Shown here: positions 41,335-47,945 of the stretch, piece after piece
Numbering within the stretch: the first letter of the stretch is position 1
How the letters are laid out: each line of letters starts with the position of its first letter
DNA from: Candidatus Zhuqueibacterota bacterium
GTDB taxonomy: Bacteria; Zhuqueibacterota; Zhuqueibacteria; Residuimicrobiales; Krinioviventaceae
DNA length: 47,945 nt
Assembly (NCBI GenBank): GCA_016929295.1
Contig: JAFGJB010000066.1
Location: 1-47,945, forward strand
Direction: 5' to 3'
Position numbers and translations under genes: made by a program
The notes under the pieces: model-generated
Told to the model about the DNA's origin: nothing
Database searches by the model: none
Seen by the model: the letters and a program-made list of their open reading frames with translations, nothing else

Positions 41335-42354
41335 ATGCGCATTTCAAATCGAATTCCATACATCTTTTTCATAGTGCTGTCCCTGCCAGGCACTCTGCGG
41401 AGCACGATCCCGATGGATATGGTTGCGCAAGGGATGGAATGGAGTATTAGAGAACAGTACGATCAAGCCGTAGCGCTCTTTACCCAGTATGCTATGAATG
41501 ATCCTCGCGATCCGGCGCCGCATTTCTTTCTGGCGACCGTATGGCAATCCAAGATGATGGATTTCGAAACAAAAGAGTGGCGCCACCTTTTCATGCGAGA
41601 GATCGATAAAACGATGGAGCTGTGCGATTCGCTGCTGATTCATCAACCACATGATAACGCCATCCGATTCTATTATGCCTCAGCTTTGGCTTATAAAAGT
41701 TTTCAGATATCAAGAGAGGGGAAAATTATCAAGGGATTCAGCCTGGCGTTGCGGGCCGTGGACATACTGCAGAAAATCATCGACCAGGACAGCACCTTTT
41801 ATGACGCTTATCTTGGCACCGGAAGTTATCTCTATTGGCGCAGTTATTTGACGCGGCATTTCGCCTGGCTGCCATTTTTTCACGACCAGCGCGCGACCGG
41901 CATTGCGCAAATTGAGAGAGCGTGCCGCAACGGCGCATTATCGCGCTGGGCTGCTCTGTCAAATCTGGCATGGATTTATATCCAGGAGAAAAATTACGAT
42001 AAAGCTGTCCAATGCGCCCAACGCGGTCTGGAGTCGTTCCCGATGAGTCGCTTTTTTCTCTGGCCATTGGGAGATGCACAATTCCACCAACAAAATTTTC
42101 AGGCTGCACTCTCGACATATTCGACCCTGCTGCAATCGGTCACTTTGGAAAGACACAATAATGGATATAACGAAACCGTTCTGAATTTAAAAATTGCAGC
42201 TTGTCATTTTCAACTGCGCAATCTGGCCATGGCCACTCACCACGCACAACGTGTGCTGACAATAGAAGCGGACGAGCAAGTGAGAAAAAGACTTGCGGAA
42301 AAATATGCAGAGGCAGCCAGGTTGCTCGATCAGATCAAGCAGTCCGATGACTAG
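41335..42354 (+). CDS. Secreted TPR-repeat protein
   Basis: 339 residues with a signal peptide (about 1-24, ending near GTLRST). The mature protein is helical with tetratricopeptide-like repeats: QYDQAVALFTQYAMNDP, RFYYASALAY, ALSNLAWIYIQEKNYDKAV and AALSTYSTLLQS. It lacks enzymatic motifs and is probably a periplasmic scaffold. No strong ribosome-binding site precedes the ATG; a second ATG (MDMVAQG) is inside the mature part. Its last 20 bases overlap, tail to tail, the end of the hydrolase-like gene on the other strand. Confidence 0.8.
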   Translation: MRISNRIPYIFFIVLSLPGTLRSTIPMDMVAQGMEWSIREQYDQAVALFTQYAMNDPRDPAPHFFLATVWQSKMMDFETKEWRHLFMREIDKTMELCDSLLIHQPHDNAIRFYYASALAYKSFQISREGKIIKGFSLALRAVDILQKIIDQDSTFYDAYLGTGSYLYWRSYLTRHFAWLPFFHDQRATGIAQIERACRNGALSRWAALSNLAWIYIQEKNYDKAVQCAQRGLESFPMSRFFLWPLGDAQFHQQNFQAALSTYSTLLQSVTLERHNNGYNETVLNLKIAACHFQLRNLAMATHHAQRVLTIEADEQVRKRLAEKYAEAARLLDQIKQSDD

Positions 42355-42799
42355 AATGCTCCTTCAGCCGTTGCAAAATCTCGGCTGCGAGCACCAGCAC
42401 ACACCAGAGCGGGATCAAACTCACAAAATCTTCCGGCCAAAACAAGCCGATTTCAAATGACTTCCAGGAGAACGGAAAAAACCAGTAATATCCCGCCGCC
42501 AAATGTTTTTGCAGCAGGTCGAGGGCAAAGTGCACGACTATTCCCGCCCCAAGGAATTTCACCACCGCCCATCGATCTTTTCGGAAAAATTCACTGAAAA
42601 ACAGTGTGAAAATGGCCATAAAAATCGGCGTATGGATGGCAACGGAGTAAAAATAGAGCTGGGGAAAAATGATATGAATCGGCCGCGCCAGAATGTCCGG
42701 CAGGATGGTTCCGAGATAAAATAGGACTCGGTAGCGCTGAAAGCAACGATGCCGTGACAGGAAATAGGCGGCAGCAGTGTGCGTCACCAGATCGGGCAT
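42335..42799 (-). CDS. Small integral membrane protein, DUF457/YdjM-like
   Basis: 154 residues, about four transmembrane helices. MPDLVTHTAAAYF and LGTILPDILARP resemble the N-terminus of the membrane-bound metal-dependent-hydrolase-like family (DUF457/YdjM), which has conserved His and Asp at these positions. Function of the family is unclear. I chose ATG 42799; a GTG two codons earlier overlaps the previous stop. Confidence 0.7.
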   Translation of the reverse strand: MPDLVTHTAAAYFLSRHRCFQRYRVLFYLGTILPDILARPIHIIFPQLYFYSVAIHTPIFMAIFTLFFSEFFRKDRWAVVKFLGAGIVVHFALDLLQKHLAAGYYWFFPFSWKSFEIGLFWPEDFVSLIPLWCVLVLAAEILQRLKEHSSHRTA

Positions 42800-42801
42800 A
42801 G

Positions 42802-43236
42802 TCACCGCTCTTCAAAATAGAGTGTGCGAAAATCAAAGCGAAATCGCGCCACGAAATAGATGCAGATGAAAACCGCTGGAAAGACGGAGAGCCAGATTTT
42901 TGCCCGACGCTTTTCGGCAATTCTCATCCTTTTTACTTCCAGCCAGCCTTCTTTGTGAAAAACGGCATTCAATATGATGAATTCACCGACACGCACATCC
43001 CTCGGGCCGAGGACACGAACGCGCCGGCCCAATTGTTCAAGGGAAAATCCATCTGGCAGGACCTCAACGATAACTGCTTCATTGCCAACATGGATGGTAA
43101 CGCCATCATATTTTTCCGGATCTGCCAGGCACATTTGCAGCGTCACAAAAGGATGGAAAAAGCGACCGTAGAGCACAAGAAGGACAAGTGAACTGAAATA
43201 GACCGCCACTCTCAATAGTCGATACCGCCAGATCAT
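42802..43236 (-). CDS. Two-helix membrane protein of unknown function
   Basis: 144 residues: a transmembrane helix at about 9-28, a soluble beta-rich region of about 80 residues (VTIHVGNEAVIVEVLPDGF, RRVRVLGPRDVRVGEFIIL) that looks like an OB-fold, and a second helix near 112-130. No known domain recognised. It is flanked by overlapping genes on both sides (its ATG overlaps the IMPase stop by four bases), so it belongs to the same transcript as inositol monophosphatase and MutS2. Confidence 0.75.
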   Translation of the reverse strand: MIWRYRLLRVAVYFSSLVLLVLYGRFFHPFVTLQMCLADPEKYDGVTIHVGNEAVIVEVLPDGFSLEQLGRRVRVLGPRDVRVGEFIILNAVFHKEGWLEVKRMRIAEKRRAKIWLSVFPAVFICIYFVARFRFDFRTLYFEER

Positions 43237-44039
43237 TTGTCAACCAGGCCGCCAAAAATATCCTTGATCGTCTGCAACATCATCGGATGCAGGTGTGAAT
43301 TCGAGGCGATGGTATTGCCGGTCTGCAGCACGTCTGTTCCCCCGCCAAAATCGGTCACCAATCCGCCGGCTTGTTCCAAAATGAGCGATGCCGCAGCAAT
43401 ATCCCAGGGATGCAGTCCCAACTCCCAAAAACCGTCAAATCGCCCGCAGGCGACGTAGCACAAATCAAGCGCAGCGGAACCGGCTCGCCGAATGCCGCTC
43501 ACCTGCTGAAAAAATCGTTTAAAAGACTCCTGATAGAGATCGAGATATTCTTTGATGCGAAAAGGATAGCCGGTTCCCAGCAGCACCAACTCGGCTTGAT
43601 CCACCTGTGACGCGCGAATGGATTTGTCATTCAGAAAGGCGCCTTTATTTTTCTCGGCATAAAACAACTCATCCCGTGTTGGATCATAGACGACGCCAAC
43701 AATGACATCGCCATCGTATTCCACACCAATGGAGACGGTGAAAATCGGTACACCATGTATATAGTTGGTCGTGCCGTCCAGGGGATCGATGATCCAGCGA
43801 TAGCCGCCGGCTGCCTGCCGCAGGGACTCTTCAGCATAAATTTTGTGATCCGGGAAATAATTATGGATGATAGTGACAATACATTCTTCCGATTTCTTAT
43901 CCACGGTTGTGACAAAATCAGACTTGGATTTTGTCTCAATTTCCGCGTGCGTCAATGTTCCCAGGCTCGCCATGAGAATATCGCCTGCTTCATAGGCAGC
44001 CCTGGTCGCAATGCGGCCCAATTCAGTCTTTTGTTTCAT
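43233..44039 (-). CDS. suhB: Inositol monophosphatase family protein
   Basis: 268 residues. Metal-dependent phosphatase: Glu70-Glu71 in IYAEES, then IDPLDGTTNYIHG (Asp85, Asp88) and HPWDIAAASLIL with the third metal-binding Asp. Such enzymes hydrolyse inositol-1-phosphate or related sugar phosphates. GGAGATGG precedes the ATG; the first 17 bases overlap the end of mutS2. The gene symbol is by family resemblance only. Confidence 0.93.
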   Translation of the reverse strand: MKQKTELGRIATRAAYEAGDILMASLGTLTHAEIETKSKSDFVTTVDKKSEECIVTIIHNYFPDHKIYAEESLRQAAGGYRWIIDPLDGTTNYIHGVPIFTVSIGVEYDGDVIVGVVYDPTRDELFYAEKNKGAFLNDKSIRASQVDQAELVLLGTGYPFRIKEYLDLYQESFKRFFQQVSGIRRAGSAALDLCYVACGRFDGFWELGLHPWDIAAASLILEQAGGLVTDFGGGTDVLQTGNTIASNSHLHPMMLQTIKDIFGGLVDK

Positions 44040-46416
44040 CCATCTCCTTCGCTCCGCCGTGCAAATCGATCACCGTCACCCCGGAATCACCTTCATTCCA
44101 GTATCCCAGGCGAAAGCTGATGACATGCGGATGTTTGTCCAGATAGTGACCGACATGGCCACGCAGCTTGCCGCTGCCTTTTCCATGAATGATACTGACC
44201 TCGTGAAAGCCTGCCAAAAGCGCCTGATCGAGAAATTGATCCAGAACTTTGATCGCCTCCTCGCCGGTCATGCCGCGAATGTCCAGTTCTCTGCTGTATC
44301 GCTTGTCCGCTTCCACGTTGAAGCGAACGCGCGCTGCCGGTTGAGGTGCATGCCGGCTTTTTGAAAGTTCTTTCAGGGATACGCGCGCCTTGATGCCGCT
44401 GCCAAATTGCACCAGAACGCGCCCTTTCTTATCAATGTCACCAATAATCTGGCCACTGCCACCGGTATTATGCCAGATGACATAGTCACCTTTTACAATC
44501 GATTCATGCGCAGAGTCCGCGGCTATCTGTGCTGTCTGCAGGATAGATTTTAAATTTTCGACCTTTTCCTTTTGAATCTGCAGTTTTTCACGTGACTTTT
44601 TCACGTACTCTTTTTGCGCATGAGACTCGCGAATTTCCCGTATAGCGCCTTCAACCGCGGCATTTGACTCGCTCAATAGCGCTTCCGCCTCCAGCACGGC
44701 GCGGTGCTTGATCTCTTTTATATTTCTTTCAAGCGCGTCTTTGCGTTCGGTATATAGTTTCACTAATCCTCTGTAGCGCGTCTCCTCGAGATGGGCTTGT
44801 CTCTCGAGCTGACCATATTTCTGCACCCGCTCTTCCAGTTCAAGGATCAGTCCCTCCAGTCTGTTTTTATGTGCGCCGACCAGGGTGCGCGCCCGGTCGG
44901 TCATATCGCCGGGCAAGCCCATACGTTGGGCGATCTCAAAAGCATAGCTTGAGCCGGGTATGCCGGTGCGAAATCGATAGGTCGGTTGCAGAGAAGTGAC
45001 ATCGAACTCGAGCGAGGCGTTGTCGATGCCGACGGTTTCAAATGCAAATGCCTTCAATGAGCTCTGATGCGTCGTGACAATTGAAAGCGCCCGTCGCTCT
45101 GTCAGCCGCTCCAGCAGGGCAATGGCCAGAGCTGTGCCCTCTTCCGGATCAGTGCCCGAACCGATTTCATCGATGAGGACCAGCGAGCGATCATCGGCTT
45201 TCTCGGCTATTTCTTTGAGCGCCTGCAAATGAGACGAAAAGGTGGACAAATCATTTTCAAGAGATTGCTGATCACCGATATTGGCAAAGAGACTGGTGAG
45301 TAATCCGACGCGCGAATGAGATTGCGCCGGGATGTGCAGACCGCAAAGGGTCATCAGCACCAGCAATCCTACCGTCTTCAGCGCCACAGTCTTGCCGCCG
45401 GCATTTGGCCCGCTGATGATGAGCGTATGACTTTTTTCGCCCAATTCAATATCGAGAGGCACCACATCTTTTCCCATTCTCAGGTAGAGCAGTGGATGAA
45501 ATGCCAGAGCGAGAGCGAGCACCGGCTCCTCGCACACGATCGGCTGGAAAGCATTGAGCGCCTGCGACAGCCGGGTCTTGGCATAGATAAAATCAAGATC
45601 GCCATAAAGGACGAGATTGCGTTCGATCGCATTCTGCTCGGCCCGAATGTCCTCTGTCAGGTGGCGCAGGATGCGCTCGATCTCTTTCTGCTCCTCTGTC
45701 TGCAGCTCGCGGATGCGATTGTTATCATCGACCACAGTGAGAGGTTCGATGAAAAAGCTCGAACCGGTCGCCGATTGATCATGCACCAGCCCCTTCACCT
45801 TGCGCCTGAATTCATCCTTGACCACAAGAACCCATCTGCCATTCCGCACAGAGATCAGATTTTCCTGCAACATACCGCTGGCGGAGTAGATTTTGAGCAG
45901 GGATTCCATTTTTTTCCGCACAGCACTGTGGGCGCGCTCAATATTCTTGCGGATCGATGCCAGCTCTGGGCTCGCGTTGGTTTTCACCTCGTTGGTCTCG
46001 ACATCAATAGCAGTAGCGATCTTGTTTTCCAGGCTTTTCAGCGGGATCAGTTCAGAGGTGATCAATTTCAACGTGGGAATTCGCTCGTGGCGCTCGGAAA
46101 AATAGGCGGTCAATCTTCGAATGAGGATGAGAAAACGGAGCAGATAGGCGAGCTCATCCGGCTGCAGCATGCTGTTGAGAATTCGACTTTTCTTCATGAC
46201 GGGACGCAAATCGACAATGTCGTCAAATGGGGGTGATTGATCATAATCGAGGAGAGAGCGGAATTCGCTAACCTGAGTTTGGGATTTTTCAATATCGGCG
46301 AGCGTCGCAAATGGCCGCATATCATCAACCCGCTCTCTGCCCAGGAGAGACAGTGTCAGATCAGCGAGGTGATCGCGGAGGACATCAAATTCCAGGGTTT
46401 CATAGAGAGAGGTCAA
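44023..46416 (-). CDS. mutS2: MutS2 (endonuclease MutS2)
   Basis: 797 residues, normal for MutS2. Lacks the mismatch-recognition N-terminus of MutS. Residues about 285-500 hold the ABC-type ATPase: Walker A SGPNAGGKTVALKT, Walker B LVLIDEIGSGTDPEEG. A long coiled coil follows (about 515-630), and the C-terminus is an Smr nuclease domain (LDIRGMTGEEA, IIHGKGSGKLR). Bacterial MutS2 acts at recombination intermediates and, in some species, in ribosome rescue. The neighbours CvpA, YqeY and RpsU form a cluster often seen around it. Confidence 0.95.
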   Translation of the reverse strand: MTSLYETLEFDVLRDHLADLTLSLLGRERVDDMRPFATLADIEKSQTQVSEFRSLLDYDQSPPFDDIVDLRPVMKKSRILNSMLQPDELAYLLRFLILIRRLTAYFSERHERIPTLKLITSELIPLKSLENKIATAIDVETNEVKTNASPELASIRKNIERAHSAVRKKMESLLKIYSASGMLQENLISVRNGRWVLVVKDEFRRKVKGLVHDQSATGSSFFIEPLTVVDDNNRIRELQTEEQKEIERILRHLTEDIRAEQNAIERNLVLYGDLDFIYAKTRLSQALNAFQPIVCEEPVLALALAFHPLLYLRMGKDVVPLDIELGEKSHTLIISGPNAGGKTVALKTVGLLVLMTLCGLHIPAQSHSRVGLLTSLFANIGDQQSLENDLSTFSSHLQALKEIAEKADDRSLVLIDEIGSGTDPEEGTALAIALLERLTERRALSIVTTHQSSLKAFAFETVGIDNASLEFDVTSLQPTYRFRTGIPGSSYAFEIAQRMGLPGDMTDRARTLVGAHKNRLEGLILELEERVQKYGQLERQAHLEETRYRGLVKLYTERKDALERNIKEIKHRAVLEAEALLSESNAAVEGAIREIRESHAQKEYVKKSREKLQIQKEKVENLKSILQTAQIAADSAHESIVKGDYVIWHNTGGSGQIIGDIDKKGRVLVQFGSGIKARVSLKELSKSRHAPQPAARVRFNVEADKRYSRELDIRGMTGEEAIKVLDQFLDQALLAGFHEVSIIHGKGSGKLRGHVGHYLDKHPHVISFRLGYWNEGDSGVTVIDLHGGAKEMDETKD

Positions 46417-46461
46417 GACAACTCTTCAATCGCTTTCAAACAAGAGTTCAGGTTCATCTCA

Positions 46462-46968
46462 TCAGCCCAACGCGTCCAGAACATCCTTAACATTCGGAAT
46501 CTTTTCGATCGTTATGAGAACAACCTGTCTTGCAAACTCTTTAATATGGGGATAAAGAATCGCATCCTGAGTATATTTATCGAGCGCGGACTGCAATCCC
46601 ATTCTGGGCATCAAGAGAAGGATGACGCTGGTGAAAAAAGCGCCCTTGAAAAATCCGATGGCGCTGGCGCTGAGGTTGAGAAACGTCCCTCCCGCCCCTT
46701 TGAGAGTTTCGGGCAAAAGTTTGATAATGCCCAGTAATAATAAACGCAACACCGCGAGGACGATGATGAACGAGAGATAGGGGCCGAGATCTGCAAACTG
46801 GCGCCAATTTTTGGCGATCAGGTTGCCGATTGCCTCGCTTGAGCCGATGGCGGCGACAATGGCGAGGAGCCAGCCAATCGCACCCAGCAATTCACCCCGC
46901 ATACCGGCACGAAAACTGCGCACACAAAAAAGAAATAAAATAATCACAATGACCAGATCGATGATCAT
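46462..46968 (-). CDS. CvpA-family membrane protein
   Basis: 168 residues, four predicted transmembrane helices. MIIDLVIVIILFLFCVRSF then RAGMRGELLGAIGWLLAIV is the CvpA N-terminus. Homologues are linked to colicin V secretion or envelope stability, without a fixed role. ATG 46968 has GGA eight bases upstream; the frame extends 11 codons further without a ribosome-binding site. Confidence 0.9.
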   Translation of the reverse strand: MIIDLVIVIILFLFCVRSFRAGMRGELLGAIGWLLAIVAAIGSSEAIGNLIAKNWRQFADLGPYLSFIIVLAVLRLLLLGIIKLLPETLKGAGGTFLNLSASAIGFFKGAFFTSVILLLMPRMGLQSALDKYTQDAILYPHIKEFARQVVLITIEKIPNVKDVLDALG

Positions 46969-47057
46969 GGAGAGTTTCCTACCTGCACCACTTGCAAACA
47001 ATAGAGTGAAAAGATAGATATGAAATCTTGCACCCTATCGACAAATATAGTGGGCGT

Positions 47058-47504
47058 CTAGTCTGCAAGTTTTTTGCGAACAATTGCGTTTATCTCTCGC
47101 CCGTCCGCCCGACCCGCTGCCATTTGGATGGCGATCGTCATCACTTTGCCCAAATCGTGCACGGATTTTGCATTGACTTGTGCGATAGCAGCAGTGACAA
47201 TATTTTCAATCTCTTCGGGGCTCAATGGCTGAGGCAAATAGGACTGGATCACTGCCAGCTCAGCCGACTCTTTTGCCACCAGATCATCGCGTCCGGCGTG
47301 AGCATATGCCTCTATCGATTCTTTTCTCTTTTTGGCGGCGCTGACGAGAACGGCTATTTCCTCAGCGTCAGTCAGCTCCCTCCTCTTCTCGATCGACTCA
47401 TTTTTAATGTAGCCGCGCAACAGCCTGATGGTGGAAAGCCGATCCTTTTCCCCAGCTTTTAAAGCGCTCTTCATATCCTCGGTCAATCTATCAAACAGAC
47501 CCAT
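47058..47504 (-). CDS. YqeY (GatB/YqeY domain) protein
   Basis: 148 residues. MGLFDRLTEDMKSALKAGEK then STIRLLRGYIKN is the typical start; SYLPQPLSPEEIENIV follows. Resembles the tRNA-binding tail domain of GatB, but the stand-alone form has no assigned activity. AGGTGA just upstream. Adjacent to rpsU, as in many bacteria. Confidence 0.92.
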   Translation of the reverse strand: MGLFDRLTEDMKSALKAGEKDRLSTIRLLRGYIKNESIEKRRELTDAEEIAVLVSAAKKRKESIEAYAHAGRDDLVAKESAELAVIQSYLPQPLSPEEIENIVTAAIAQVNAKSVHDLGKVMTIAIQMAAGRADGREINAIVRKKLAD

Positions 47505-47546
47505 TCACCTCTCCCGGCCAACTCAAACAGTGCACTCTTTGTCTCT

Positions 47547-47741
47547 TTATCTTTCCATCATTTGGAGTTTGCGCATTTTGCGGCGAGCGGCATTCATTTT
47601 TCTGCGTTTCGCCTCGCTCGGCTTCTCATATTGCTGATGTTTGCGAATATCAGACATGAGACCCGATTTTTCACAGGTCTTTGTGAACCGCCGCAGAGCT
47701 TTTTCAAATGACTCATTTTCACGAACTCTCACTGCAGGCAT
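47547..47741 (-). CDS. rpsU: 30S ribosomal protein S21
   Basis: 64 residues, highly basic. VRVRENESFEKALRRFTKTC at the start, then EKPSEAKRRKMNAARRKMRK, is clearly S21. A strong AAAGGAGG lies about ten bases before the ATG. It heads the rpsU-yqeY-cvpA-mutS2 group and has a good promoter about 50 bases upstream. Confidence 0.95.
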   Translation of the reverse strand: MPAVRVRENESFEKALRRFTKTCEKSGLMSDIRKHQQYEKPSEAKRRKMNAARRKMRKLQMMER

Positions 47742-47786
47742 CTGAAATTCAACCTCCTTTCATTTGGGTATTTAGATCAAGTAAAA

Positions 47787-47815
47787 AATATAAATATTTC
47801 CTGGATGAGAATCAA
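47787..47815 (-). promoter_or_regulatory. Predicted rpsU promoter
   Basis: Minus strand: TTGATT (47815-47810), a 17-base spacer, TATATT (47792-47787). It lies 46 bases before the S21 ATG. The rest of the right edge (47816-47945) is A+T-rich with no visible gene. Confidence 0.6.
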
Positions 47816-47945
47816 GCACTTTTATCAAGAATTCGTAAAACGTCAGTCTCTGGCAAAATCGATTAAAAAGCAGCATAAGATACTATGTTTAGCAAAAATA
47901 TTATTTCACTTTGCATGATGCCTCGATTGGATTTTCTGCACTCAC

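Overview
The window looks like chromosome of an uncultured, mid-GC Gram-negative bacterium of the FCB superphylum, possibly near Calditrichota or the KSB1-type lineages. Three things suggest this. The primary-type sigma factor at 39276-40130 is short and lacks region 1.1, as in Bacteroidota/Chlorobi relatives. Lipoprotein and Tat signals are common. The rpsU-yqeY-cvpA-mutS2 order at the right end also fits. The phylum is an inference. No tRNA, rRNA, CRISPR array, transposase or phage gene was recognised.

Layout. 1-5034 (minus): sulfatase (cut by the window edge), GT39/ArnT-like membrane glycosyltransferase, beta carbonic anhydrase and an Fe-S photolyase. 5212-5898 (plus): a lone DUF4397 lipoprotein closed by two hairpins. 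6060-28533 (minus, about 22 kb in one orientation): an envelope group (class A PBP, PfkB kinase, site-2-protease-like M50 peptidase, deoxynucleoside kinase, TPR lipoprotein); then a signalling block with four SpoIIE/PP2C phosphatases of different input architecture, one RsbW-like kinase and one STAS protein; then an AmmeMemoRadiSam set (AMMECR1, a Memo-AMMECR1 fusion, radical SAM enzyme, DUF362) in which three of the four proteins carry export signals. 28564-30240 (minus): a degenerate-receiver/GAF protein. 30241-30709: a non-coding stretch with short repeats. 30710-32500 (plus): a KamA-type radical SAM protein, convergent with an SDR oxidoreductase. 33286-34812: a decayed strip holding pieces of several genes plus one small lipoprotein. 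34936-38153 (plus): membrane-anchored protein, CcmA, CcmB, CcmC and an unlisted small CcmD. 38165-39078 (minus): a [2Fe-2S] ferredoxin and an FnIII-like secreted protein. 39276-42354 (plus): sigma factor, M23 peptidase and TPR protein. 42335-47741 (minus): two small membrane proteins, inositol monophosphatase, MutS2, CvpA, YqeY and ribosomal protein S21.

The two most interesting systems are the multi-input partner switch (16761-24170) and the apparently exported AmmeMemoRadiSam operon (24307-28533), which has its own promoter and possibly a leaderless transcript. A third theme is gene decay by internal deletion. A 50-codon remnant between the deoxynucleoside kinase and the M50 gene joins the first residues of a SAM hydroxide adenosyltransferase (DUF62) to its last residues. 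A GH42-like glycosidase at 33409-33998 is collapsed in the same way. Several other isolated C-terminal tails lie beside it. These joins could be real deletions or assembly errors.

Several genes appear to start at TTG or GTG codons with good Shine-Dalgarno sequences, so some starts given here are downstream of the longest open frame.
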